Part shown: positions 11,186-21,291 of the stretch, piece by piece
How positions within the stretch are numbered: the stretch's first letter is position 1
Layout: each line of letters begins with the position of its first letter
Made by a program: the position numbers and the translations under genes
Notes under the pieces: model-generated
The model's input: the letters and a program-made list of their open reading frames with translations, nothing else
What the model was told of the DNA's origin: nothing
Database searches by the model: none
Source of the DNA: Hofstenia miamia
Taxonomy: Eukaryota; Xenacoelomorpha; Acoela
Length of the DNA: 61,045 nucleotides
Assembly: GCA_004352715.1 (NCBI GenBank)
Contig: SCFE01000096.1
Span: 987,682-1,048,726, forward strand
Direction: 5' to 3'

Positions 11186-12672
11186 GATGTATTCAATTCT
11201 CTCATGCATGTGATGTGACCAGATCACAACAGAAGTGCTGAGGAGCTCTTCCTCACAGAATAACTGTTCTGGCATTTTTATCACTTGTTCCAGAATTGTT
11301 ATAGGAATGATACTATTGCCCCTCCTGATCTTTCTGGCAGTCTCAATAAAATGATTGTAACTACATTCAGGGTAGTTGAGTCTTTCAGGATCAAAGAGGA
11401 CTTCAGACTTTTCAGCCATGCCATTAGCTTCCACTAATTCTCAGAAACAGGTGGTAGATACTGGGAGATTCTCAATCATCCTTTGTGTACATAGTGGACC
11501 ATCCTGCAAGCTGAGAATTGCAAACTTGGTGTTGGCCATCATGCCCCACATAAACTTCTTTAGAGTTAATATCTGATGGACAGATCCCTAGACATTGGCT
11601 GATCATCATAATCAACATTCTTCCTGTTATGCTGCTCACCCCCACCAGTTGAGCATAATGCTTTTCAAATGGATCCATTGGCTGCTTTGATTTGCCAGGT
11701 GATGACAGTAAAGGGCATCAGTGGAGTAGCCAGTTTTTTGCTCTCCACAGTAGGGGGCAAACCACAATTTCATGTGGCAAATTCTTGGCTAATATAATCC
11801 TCATGGTGGCAACAATTGGCAGCACAAGTGTGGGAGTATTTGTCAAAAAAATTGCCAAGACCCAGATGGCTCCTCTCACTGGGAATTCTGGCATGTTGTG
11901 CTCAGAAAATAGCCATTCTTTGTAATTCTTCTGGTCCTGAGTTGCATAAGAGCAGCAAATTTCTCCTAAGACTCATTCCAATGATGGGTGATACTTGGCT
12001 GATGGACTCTTTATGTCTAAGACAGGCCATTCAGTTTCTGGACATTTATCAGCTTTAAGATCCTTCCATATTTTGTTGATCTCTTGTAGCATATTGGCAC
12101 TTTGTGCAAAAGTGAAACTGGCAGCTACATGGATTGATTGCTTCCTGCATCTGCGCCTGGATGGCAGTGTCTATTATCAATTGCAGATCAACAGCAAGTT
12201 GGTGTGTCCGAATCTGCTTGCACAGTAACAAGTCTGTATAAATCACTTGGTCAACAAAGTTGAACTAGTCTGATATATTGACACTGGTTGATAGGACTCA
12301 GAGTAGATGATAAAGAAGTTTTCCATGTGGAAATAGAGACTTTTGATGGGATCCAGAATTTTGCTCTCAAGCTCAGCATGAAGCACCATTACAAGCCTAA
12401 TTCTTTCTGTTTTAGCCAAATGGTAGGCAATCTCAATGCTCTCCATAGCATTTGGCTTCTTGATTTCCTTTGGTCTCAGAAAGTAGATGACCAGCAAGCT
12501 GGGGAAATTGATGTTGACACACTCAAACCTTTCTATCCCTCTCCAATTACTAATAAATCTGCTGAGGACCAGGAGGGTAAGATCATCATCAAACAACATG
12601 TGCACCTTACTTCTCCAGTAATTTCTGTCTAAGCCAGTGAGCATGTGGGTGTTGTAAAAAATTATAGCATTA
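11186..12672. repeat. 1487-bp block, copy 2
   Basis: Second copy of 9698-11184. Its right edge continues uninterrupted into the upstream part of the third ORF, and copy 1's left edge continues into the downstream part, so one copy is enough to give a continuous element. Confidence 0.95.
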
Positions 12673-13030
12673 ACTGGTGGTTTCTTCTCACCAGCCATGA
12701 CAAAGGGGACAATATCTATGGAGCACATGAGTGTCTTATAATTGTATGCTTGCCAGATCTGATGTTAAGTTTCCTCTGAAATGTTGTCTCTAACAAAGTT
12801 AGTAGCACACCTAGTGGCTATGAAATAAGGGTAAATGGTCTCATCACCAATTCTTGACATCTTCTTCTTCTTCTCCTTGAACTTTTGTGAGCAAATGGTT
12901 GAAGGAGCCAAGGTAGAATCAAAAGAGGTTAAAGGGGCTATTGAGTCACTATGTTGGGGTTGATTTACATTTGTTATATCACTAAATGGTATGCTAGCAA
13001 CAGAGTTTTTAGGTGACTTGTCCTGTGCAC

Positions 13031-13200
13031 ATGGAGATATGCATCTCCCCACATAGTAGCAAGACTGGGTCACAGGCAGGCTATCAGTTCTTTGAACCAT
13101 CAGGGCTATGCATCGCCCTGACAAGGTCAGAATCTGCTCATCATCCTCATGGCATACTTGTTTTGGATCACCTTCTTCTTCAGGCGGGGATATGCATCTC
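13031..13200. repeat. Three ATGCAT-centred near-palindromes with different arms
   Basis: At 13033-13050, 13101-13120 and about 13184-13200 the hexamer ATGCAT is flanked by T on the left and C on the right and then by complementary arms. The second is CAGGGCTATGCATCGCCCTG, a 20-mer with a single mismatched pair. The first has GGAGAT/ATCTCC arms and the third GGGA/TCCC. Spacings are about 70 and 84 bp. On the minus strand each encodes GRCI(S/A) in the third ORF, so protein-level repetition may explain part of it. Confidence 0.6.
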
Positions 13201-13399
13201 CCATGCCTAGTTGAAACATCTGAATCCTCACTGATGTTGATCCTCTGGCACACTCAACAATGTTGCAGTGGAGATGGTGGGCCTCACTTCTTTCTGCTCT
13301 GACTGGGTATCATCTCTAAACAGAATATTAAGGTTAAGGACCCAACTATGGGGATCTGACAAAGCAATCTCTCTAGTCCAACATTGGGGCAGTATTTGG

Positions 13400-14530
13400 T
13401 TATTATTTAGTTCTGTGTCAGTGACACTGGTATCATAAAAATCAGAGTCAGTAAAATCCTCTTCAGGATATTTAGTTAAATTATCATTGGTTTTGTATTC
13501 ATCAATACCATTATCTACAAGTGTAAATTCAGTGTTCTCATCTAATATTATGTGTTTGATGTCTTTGATGGCTTGTTTGAGCCATTGGAAGTGAACCACC
13601 TTCCCATTACCAAGTGTATACTTATTGTGATCTAGTATCTTCTTAATTGTAAAAGGCCCTGCCAGTTTGTAACCAGTTTTCACACCTGGTTTTGACAGGG
13701 CATGGAAAATAGGCAAATACCTTATCACCTTGCTGGTGTGGTTCACCATACAGTTTGTGGTGGAAATTATTTTTCTGCCTGATGGCTGATTGGCCTGTGT
13801 TGTGGCAGATAGTTAAGTGGACATGGTGTAGCTCACACATCAGCTGTGCCACATATGCGTTTACACTGGCATCATGGTACTTTGGGAACATCATTGATAA
13901 AGGTGTTAGAGATTCCCTACCAAACATAGCTTTAAACAGACTTACTTGAGTAGTCACATGAACAGAGGTGTTGTAGAAAAACTTCATGGCTTTGACTATG
14001 TGTCTCCATTGGCTTCTGGCCACTTGGGCTAAAGCTACTCACAACAGCTTAATCAATGTTCTGTTGAGACATTCCACCAACCATGGCTCAAGGCTGTCAT
14101 TAGATTGCTTTCAAACTGTGGGCCTTTGTCAGAGACCAGCCTCTCCATAGGCCCAAATTTGAGGAACCATTCTTTCATGATTTTCTCAGCTATCTGTTTA
14201 GCCATGGTGTTCTTGAGCAGGATCACATGCACATATTTGTTAAAGTGGTCAACCATAACCAGGAGGTACTGGTATCCCTAATTATTGTGAGACAGTTTCT
14301 CCAAGTCTATGTGGACAACTTCATTTGGCCTCTTGGCAGTCCAGCTTTTGAGCACTGCACAATGTTCAGGGAAATGACTCACATTCTGAAAGAGGCATTG
14401 TTCACACTTGTCAATCACATCAATTACAGCAGCTTGAATCCTGATGGTCACATTCCTGGCATTAAAGGTTTCTCTGTTTATAATATGCCCAGGTGGCCAT
14501 GTTTATGAATTTGCCTTACTAGATCACATC
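13400..14530 (-). pseudogene. Integrase of the LTR element (broken)
   Basis: Inserts the cDNA into host DNA. On the minus strand, about 14400-14420 has the zinc-finger Cys pair CEQC. Around 14300-14330 VVHIDLEKL carries the first catalytic Asp, with an in-frame TAG shortly after. The 14053-14256 stretch has VDHFNKY and then LVSDKGPQFE with the second Asp. The Glu of the DDE triad is kept in LVECLNRTL near 14060-14090, but in a shifted frame and followed by a TGA. 13643-14023 gives the end of the core (FFYNTSVHVTTQVSLF, MFGRES). 13560-13660 is a GPY/F module (KLAGPFTIKKILDHNKYTL, then VVHFQWLKQ). No chromodomain is seen. An acidic Asp/Asn-rich tail follows to 13228. Confidence 0.85.
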
Positions 14531-14869
14531 AGTAATATTCCAGGATAGCCAGCCAATTGTTTCTGCCTTTCACATAGAGGAGCCCCTGATCACTAACTTG
14601 CCAGTTGTATTGCTGAAAATATTGATCTGTTAGTAGGTCCATTGGAAACAGGGGATCTGCTATTCAACATAAGATTTCTGACATTATTTTATTGCCTTTC
14701 TGATGTTTCCAGATCTCCTCTGCAGTTATCTCCTCTCTCATGAATACAGGCAGGATAGCTCTGCAGTGCTGATCCACATTGACGTCTGGCAGTGCTTCAT
14801 ACTCCATAAGGGGGATGAATCTGAACTGCACTTGCCTTCTCACAGGCCTCTTTAAGTCATGCTCCTAGC

Positions 14870-15395
14870 TTGGAAGAGCTGTCCAATAATCAGCAGTCAG
14901 ATGGAGTCTGCTGGGTCAGTGTTTGATGGTAAAGTTGAAATCATTGAGGAACTCTATCCATCTAGCTACAATGCTTGATTTATTGCCAGAGAACTTTTTG
15001 AGCCAGGCCAGAGTGCTGTTGTCAGTGCACACTGTAAGAGGGTTGCCTGATACAAAGTACTTGAATTTCTTTAGTGACTCAACTACCAAGAGCATTTCAC
15101 TCTTTGTGGCACCATAGTTAAGTTCTGCAGCTCACAGGTTACAACTGAATTACTGGATAGGACTTTTGACTCTGTTAATTTCTTGGCTTAGGACCCTGCT
15201 TATAGCCACAGCACTGGCATCACAATTGATTGTCAAACCCTTTGAGAAATCAGGGGTGTTGAGTGTTGGGATCTTTTTCAATTCCTTTTTAATCCTTGGC
15301 ATTTGTATTTTATGGAGATCTTTCCCAGTTTGACCACATGCCCTAGGAAAGTGACCTTGTTTTACATGAGAGCACATTTGTTTCTGTTCACCCAT
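14870..15395 (-). pseudogene. RNase H domain of the LTR element
   Basis: Degrades the RNA strand during reverse transcription. The 15150-15395 stretch covers the RT connection and the first RNase H Asp in LTINCDASAVAISRVLSQ. Reading on (about 14920-15070) gives KYFVSGNPLTVCTDNSTL, with the later catalytic Asp in TDN, and then ARWIEFLNDFNFTIK, the standard C-terminal strand. Frames change between the two parts and stops are present, so it is not functional. Confidence 0.8.
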
Positions 15396-16636
15396 AATCC
15401 AGCATTCTGGAATAACTCAAGGGTGCATTCCAACTTGTTGAGATGTCCCTGAAATGTGTTACTGGCAACAAGAATATCATTGATGTACACTGAGATGCCA
15501 GGCTCTAATATGTTGGTGTCACCTTTCAATACCTTTGTCACATACCTCTCGAATGTCACAAGGGTGTTGCACAAACCAAAAGCCATGTAGTGCCACTCAT
15601 ACAGACCATAGGGCATTATAAAAGCAGTCTTTAGAATATCTGTAGCCTTCATCAGTACCTGCCAGTAGGCTTTACATAGATCTAGACATGAAAAGAGCTT
15701 GAACTTGCTAGCACCATAGAGCAGGTCCTCTATCCTCAGTAGAGGATAGGCATCCTTGATTGTAATGTCATTTAGTTTGTAAAAATTGACACAAAGACAA
15801 TACTTGTCTCCCTGCTTTATGAAGACAGTAGGCACTGCATAAGGGCTATTACTAGCCTGGATGATACTAGTCTCTAGGGGGTCAATTAACACGTCTTTGT
15901 ATGTGTCTCTAAGGCTTTTGGGAATCTGCAGCACCAGCAGCCTTATTGGCTTGTTAGTTGTAGTGTTGATTGCATGTTCCTCACCAACAGCTTTGCCTAT
16001 GCTGATCATCCTGTAATTGAATACTTCATTCTTCCACTGAAGCAGTGATCTTAAAGCTTCACATTCCTCTTTACTGAGGTGCAGATGAGTTTCCTCAGTC
16101 ACTTCTGGGATCTTCATGGGGTCTGAAGGTCCCTCTAGGTCATGTATGGATGTGCAAATGGGTACGCAGTTGGCAGGTACTGCAGTCAGCTTGACATTCA
16201 CAGCCATGATTGTAAACTTGTTAGTGTCAATTTGAAATGGAGAACAAGAGCTGTTAAGTATTGTGATGTACAATTTACCATGCTTGATGTGGCACAGATC
16301 AGGCAACAGCTTAATGCCTCTTGGGCAGTTTCCTTTAGGTCCAACCACCATGACATCTCCATCATATGCTTTACAAGAAGAGATGGGGGCGTGAGTCCAG
16401 TGGTGGCCTTCAACAATCATTGATGCAGTTAAGTTGAAAAAGAGCTCTTTATCTGGGACTGTTGTCAACCAGGTAGCTTTGTCATCTTGTATTGAAACTG
16501 TTTTGTTTTCAAAATTGATTACACATGAGTTGTGTTCAAGGAAGTCACTCCCCAAAATGATGTCATGTGGGAGTGGGTGGTCAGAAGTGTCCACAACTAC
16601 CAGATCAACATGGAACAACTTGTTATGAATATACAT
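15362..16636 (-). pseudogene. Protease end and reverse transcriptase of the LTR element; RT active site lost
   Basis: A 424-codon open frame on the minus strand. Residues about 25-35 are DIILGSDFLE, the C-terminal strand of the retropepsin. After a spacer with the short acidic run before RT comes the fingers/palm: PYAVPTVFIKQ, LFSCLDLCKAYWQV (first catalytic Asp present), then MPYGLYEWHYMAFGLCNTLV, the gypsy FGL motif. The catalytic YxDD box reads YINDIL, with Asn for the first Asp (codon at 15479-15481). That change abolishes polymerase activity in every RT studied. The frame is long for such a decayed element. The RNase H part follows in other frames. Confidence 0.9.
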
Positions 16637-16839
16637 ATCAACATCCTTTACCTTGCCTCTTAGGGGGATCAGGTTTCCTTAGGCATTAATCAAATCACTA
16701 ATAATCAAGGCAGTGGCTCCAGTACCCACAGTAGCATTTACTTGACTCCCATTTATAACAATGGGAGTTACATTGTTTCACATGAGGTGGGTAATCACTA
16801 AGATCTCCTGCACTCATTTGTTGGGAGCAGGCACTCCCT
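16637..16839 (-). pseudogene. Retropepsin core, catalytic Asp replaced
   Basis: Minus-strand translation gives VNATVGTGATALIISDLIN around 16685-16745. The active-site loop of retropepsins is D(T/S)GA; here it is GTGA, so the catalytic Asp is Gly. A TAA stop follows at the end of this stretch and separates it from the downstream protease strand at about 16560. The protease is dead. Confidence 0.75.
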
Positions 16840-18118
16840 CTAGTTTAACAACTTGGAAGAAGCCAAGGCTCTGCTGACAAGCACAGCAGCTTCATCATTG
16901 ATCACAAATCCATCCCCATCTGTGACAATTTGGATGGTGGCATTACATATGCTTGTTAAAGGGCCTACCTGTCCACAATGATAACACCTAGTGGGTGGAT
17001 CAACCTTTTTCTTTATTAGTGATGGGCCTCCCTTGGCTGGGGGTTTACTGATGCCAGAGACAGATTTCAACTCAGTGACATCCTTATTGGTGTGACTAGT
17101 GTTATACATAAGATAGACAATACTGATCACTTTTCTAATGATAGTATGCAGGTCATCTTCTGGGTCACACTTGAGCTCCAAGTGGGAATGAAGAGCTGGT
17201 GAAAACCCACAGCAGATATAGGTGAACAGGTCATGATGTGAATACTCTGGTGAAAGACTACTTAGGCAAAAAGCCTCTCAACTTGGGTTATATAATTCCT
17301 TACATCATTCCCCTAATGAAAAGACATATCACAGAGAAGGGTGTTCTATTGGTGCTTTATATGGGGCACCTTGTAAGGATCCTCAAAATATCCAACCAAC
17401 AATTTATAGTTTGATTTCATTGTTTTGTCCACCATCATATACTGGTTGTAAGCCAGTCCACTGAGGTACAAGGGGAATTGTGATACAGTGTTGTCTTGAG
17501 TCTTCTGGTACTGATGCATTGTCACCTCAAACAAGAAGAACTATTCTTCAAAGGTTTGGGAGACAGCATTGATTTGTCTGGTAAATTTTGTAACACAGAG
17601 TGCTGGTTAAAGCATTCAGGACCTTCTTTAGGCTCAGCAGGAAGAACAAAGTTGGTGAAGCATAGTTGGCTGTGCATTGTAGACCCATGAGGCGCACCAG
17701 ACAGAGGGCTTCCATTGGAGGTGTGTTCAGAAGCAGTGGGCACAACAGAAGTGCAGACTGGGAATGGAAGGGCTGAATGTGATTCTGTGGATAGAGCTGG
17801 GATCATGAGGGTAGGCAACATCAACACAAACATAATTGCAGATTGTGTGAATGTAGGCTCACAGCTAGTAGTGGCAGCCTGTTGGGAAGTTGATCTGGGA
17901 GGAATCACTTTGCCAGAAGGAGCTTGGACTTGTTGCTCATAGTGTGTGTCCAACATGTGATCAAAATGACTCATGAGTTGCTCACCAAAATCTTTGAGTG
18001 TGGCAGTGGAGACATAGTCATCACAGCTAAGAGGAGGTGTTGGCTTTGGTGCAGATGTGAGCTGACTGATTTGTAGTTGCAGGGATAGAATTGAGTCAAG
18101 TAACTTCTGCTCCATCAT
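16840..18118 (-). pseudogene. Gag (coiled coil, capsid, zinc-knuckle) of the LTR element
   Basis: Structural protein of the virus-like particle. The minus-strand stretch 17522-18118 starts MMEQKLLDSILSLQLQISQL, a leucine heptad coiled coil, followed by a Pro/Ser/Thr-rich linker. 17346-17534 resembles a gypsy capsid segment (SGLAYNQYM, NYKLLVGYFEDPYK). 16840-17181 ends with a knuckle RCYHCGQVGPLTSIC in CCHC spacing, but the His is Pro, which would abolish normal zinc binding. Coiled-coil residues continue upstream to about 18240 beyond two stops, so the original start was higher. Frames change at about 17530 and 17200-17340. Confidence 0.7.
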
Positions 18119-18934
18119 TTGGAACTCAACATGCTGAGTGTTGAGCTCAGCATGGAGAGCCTTGATGCATCACTCTCCTTCAACTCACAGTGCAACTTGC
18201 TGAGACAACAAATCTTGCAGATGCTTGATCTCAAGAGTTTTGTGATCAAGATGGGGGGGTAGGGTAGGAAGTTATTGGACAAAGTGGAATTAGTGGGGCA
18301 TTCTGAGTATTCATCACTCAGTCATTCAGTAAATGTGGCAGCAGGTCTGGTGAAGTGGGGTGAGACAAACTAATTAGTGATCCAACAGTGCAAGGGACAG
18401 TGTTCAGGCTGTCAGTGCTTGCACAGGGGATGCCCTCTAAGGGGGACCAAAAAGAAGAACAAATAACAGTATGGGTGGAATCCATTCACTATAAGTAAAA
18501 GAACAGAGAATGTAACTCTTCTCAGACAAGAGGAAAACAAAACAAGAATTTACTCTTCTTAGAGAAAGAATACATTAACAAGAAAAAATGAGAATATAAC
18601 TTTTCATAGAAACAACCAAATTTCCTTGACAGTTGGGAGCCTGTCAACTAAGCAACCAATCAATAGCATAGTGAAACAGTGAGTGAAAATCATGTGATAG
18701 GTTCCATCACCAAAGGTTCAGTGACAATGTTCTGACATGCATTAAATGGAGACAAGAAAAGTAAACCACACAAACAAGTCCCAAGGGGAGAGGTAACACC
18801 CTCATAGCATCAAGATGCTTACCATGTGAATTAACATGAGCACACCAGTTATCCATCTGTGGTAGTGGAACCAGATTTGCACACCAAAAGAATACAACTG
18901 AACCATAATTAGAAAAAACAGCAGCAGCAGTCCA
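18119..18934 (-). other. Leader/5' untranslated region of the LTR element
   Basis: Lies between the PBS and Gag. No open frame of note. Its PBS-proximal 120 bp are duplicated at 7314-7440. Confidence 0.6.
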
Positions 18935-18954
18935 GAATCACGTCAGGGTCGCCA
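18935..18954 (-). other. Primer-binding site
   Basis: Minus strand TGGCGACCCTGACGTGATTC, starting directly at the LTR end. TGG pairs with the CCA tail of a tRNA; I cannot name the tRNA without a search. Confidence 0.8.
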
Positions 18955-19362
18955 TGTAGAATCATTGGCTGGGGATATTACTAAAAAGAAACTAGTTGAC
19001 TCTGCAAGAAGGTTACAATTGAAGCCTACATAGAGCAGCCATGATGTCAACAAAATAAATAACAAGAGATTGTGATAACTGATAGCATCAGAAATTCATC
19101 CACTGTAACATGTAACCAGGATGACAAATTCATATGGCATCTAGCCTCAGTGCTACCTGAGGGGAAGGCAGCTTGTGATTAGAAGGTGTGGTGCTTACTT
19201 GTCTCAACATTTAATTTTTTTTTCAGTGCAAAGTAGGAGTCTCAAAGTGGTTTTTATTTTTCAGCTAACTATTAAATAGCACGTAACTGCTGCACATTCA
19301 TGTTCACCATTGGCATAATTTAATCTCCATGTCAATTTTTATATGCATGACAAGAACAAGGG

Positions 19363-19368
19363 TTTATT
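19363..19368 (-). terminator. Polyadenylation signal in the LTR
   Basis: AATAAA on the minus strand, about 270 bp downstream of the TATA box, conserved at 7838-7843 in the other LTR. The R region would lie between them. Confidence 0.5.
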
Positions 19369-19637
19369 ATTTCCCTATACCTAGTTGTAACTTAATATGA
19401 ACCACAATTTAGGCTGCAAACCATCCAGTGTTACACATCACCCTGGTGCCAGGTTAGCAGGACTCCCAAATAGTCGCCATAACTTAAGCAATCATTATGT
19501 TGCAGATAGTTTGAATAACCAAATTAAAATTAGACATTGAAGGAAAAAGAACACATTTCAGTTAAACAAGACTTGATTCTAATTCAGTCTTTCTGAGGGC
19601 AGCACCCAAGTGAGAAAACAATTGCTACAATAGTTCC

Positions 19638-19646
19638 CTATTTATA
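19638..19646 (-). promoter_or_regulatory. TATA box in the 5' LTR
   Basis: TATAAATAG on the minus strand, conserved in both LTRs (8111-8119 in the other), correctly oriented upstream of the polyadenylation signal and the PBS. Transcription would start about 25-30 bp below it. Confidence 0.55.
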
Positions 19647-19884
19647 CAAAGTGTTAATCATTAAATGCTAATTGTTTACAACTTTAGATCATGTGATCAT
19701 TCCCTCACAAATTCAAATGAGCAAGCAGAACAACATGACATATAACATTGAGGTGACAAACTAACTGCAATGAAAATTAACCTCAAAATAACAAGATGTC
19801 ATCAAAGGTGACAAAGAAAATACGAAATTACAAATTGAGAATTAATAAAATTCTAGAGAAATATTCAAATGTCCCTGAGTGACT

Positions 19885-19888
<4 letters not shown>

Positions 19889-19922
<34 letters not shown>

Positions 19923-20586
19923 TCAATAAAAACAAAAATTATTATTTGTAGCATTTGTGCAATGTTTCATGTAGTAGATATGTAGCAATTAATCATGTAG
20001 TACCTAATTGTGTAGGACTTATTTAGAATGTGCTAAGATACTAACCATTATCAAGTAAAGTGATGCTCTTGAAATCTTAGATTGGAATTTCCTAAAAGAC
20101 ATCTGCTTATATTCAGCAAATAAATTACATTACAGTTTGTCAAATAAGTGCTCACTAATATTTTGAAACATATTTTATTTTCAACAATGCAAGGTACTAA
20201 CATTGATGTATAATTTTTGCATGCACAAATTTAATTCATCAGGGTGTGTCCAATATTTGTAATTTGGGTTATGCATGATAAAGAGCGTTTTCGTTAGTTC
20301 AGCTTCTTCCTTAGAATTTCAGACATGTTCAATATATTTTCAAATAGGTGTAGTCTGATTTATTGCTGCACGTTTCAAATAGTAGGCTTTATTTTGTTGT
20401 CCAATTTATTGATTTATGATTTAGTTTCTTACATCAATTCGCACAATTTTTGATTTTCTTGGTCCACAATGGGGTCTTTTTGCTTCAGATTTTTTTCAAA
20501 TAATTGTTTTGGCATTGGCAGTATACTTCATTTATTTTAGGAAGCCTGATTTCATCGTTGCAGTATGTTTTCGATTATATATATAT
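19889..20586. other. (TA)n at the LTR edge, then AT-rich DNA without genes
   Basis: TA alternation at 19889-19917 abuts the LTR end. From there to 20586 no gene is seen. Ordinary CpG frequency begins at about 20285. Confidence 0.6.
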
Positions 20587-20739
20587 NNNNNNNNNNNNNN
20601 NNNNNNNNNNNNNNNNNNNNNNNNNNNNNNNNNNNNNNNNNNNNNNNNNNNNNNNNNNNNNNNNNNNNNNNNNNNNNNNNNNNNNNNNNNNNNNNNNNNN
20701 NNNNNNNNNNNNNNNNNNNNNNNNNNNNNNNNNNNNNNN

Positions 20740-20774
<35 letters not shown>
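20573..20774. repeat. (TA)n microsatellite with 153-N gap
   Basis: TA repeats flank an N run at 20587-20739. Confidence 0.97.
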
Positions 20775-20775
<1 letters not shown>

Positions 20776-21101
20776 GTACAAAATGCTCAAAAAGCGTACA
20801 TAGCAACATGCTAACTATGTTTGTGTAATGTAATCTATGTTTGCAAACTTCTGGCTGAATTTTTTAGTGCATTTTTGAGTAATTCTAGAGCAACACTGAC
20901 ATTTTCAGTAAAATTTATCTTTTTTCTAAACCAGTGTTTCCCAACGTTTTATAAAGAACTTGGGTTAACCTACGAAAAATTTAAATAAGTCGTAGACCCT
21001 TAAAAATAGATGTATATTTCAATAACAATAAAAGATAAATTACAAGAATTACTTTATATTACATCAAAAAAATTAATGAGAATTTTGCAATTGTTTGCTA
21101 T

Positions 21102-21291
21102 TTACAAGAGCTGCAATGTCTGGTACATTCTTTGATAATGCAACACGCATTTTTCCTTAACATTGAGTCGGTTTCTGGCTTTTGTTTTGATGACTACTAA
21201 CGAATAGAAAGCAAATTCACATTCAAAATTTGTGACAAATTGCATTAACAATTTCAAGGCTAATGTGGACACTTTAGGATAGAGTTGCAAC
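21102..21291 (-). pseudogene. hAT transposase C-terminal (hATC) domain, split
   Basis: Minus-strand product reads LALKLLMQFVTNFECEFAFY and then VIKTKARNRLNV, the dimerisation region of ZBED5/SCAND3-like hAT transposases (usual form: LPF.T.Y.CE.GFS.L..IK.K.RNRL). The preceding part, KFIDLQ followed by FWINM, is found at 22579-22760 beyond the nested element and is itself shifted by one base in an A run. The reading frame therefore crosses the insertion site, and the gene was killed at least twice. The reported open frame start (21302) lies in the inserted element and is not real. Confidence 0.8.

Larger units (their letters stand above)
8635..13253 (-). pseudogene. Unrecognised third ORF of the LTR element (env position)
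   Basis: Minus-strand open stretches follow integrase: 12765-13253, 12243-12728 (same frame, separated by one TAA), then 12055-12246, 11472-11678, 11174-11434, 9479-9946, 9309-9527, 8848-9039 and 8635-8841. They are broken by stops and frame changes and partly doubled by the repeated block. Allowing for that, roughly 3 kb of former coding sequence lies between integrase and the PPT, where an envelope gene sits in errantivirus-like elements. I see no signal peptide, furin-like site or transmembrane run, and no domain I know. The start of the region has a thrice-repeated GRCI motif and a basic stretch FKEKKKKMSRIG. It could be a captured host gene or a lineage-specific ORF. Function unknown. 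Confidence 0.55.
7441..19888 (-). mobile_element. Ty3/gypsy-type LTR retrotransposon, decayed, with a third ORF
   Basis: Order on the minus strand: LTR (19888-18955), PBS (18954-18935), leader, gag, zinc knuckle, protease, RT, RNase H, integrase with GPY/F module, large third ORF, PPT (8385-8371), LTR (8370-7441). The PR-RT-RH-IN order is that of Metaviridae. All genes carry stops or frameshifts. The span is inflated by a repeated 1487-bp block. After removing it the element would be about 11 kb, long for gypsy because of the extra ORF. CpG is almost absent throughout. No target-site duplication can be read: the 3' LTR abuts another leader, and the outer edge of the 5' LTR runs into (TA)n. 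Confidence 0.9.
18955..19888 (-). repeat. LTR of gypsy-type element (5' LTR position)
   Basis: Starts TGTAGA at the PBS side, as the other LTR does. The far end should be TCTACA, but the sequence departs after GACTCTA into a (TA)n run at 19889, so the terminal bases have been overwritten by microsatellite or lost. It carries an 11-bp insertion near 19155 relative to the other LTR, and scattered substitutions. Confidence 0.9.

Noticed and set aside
8635-13253. Envelope gene assignment for the third ORF
   Set aside because: Position fits, but no signal peptide, cleavage site or transmembrane segment is visible.
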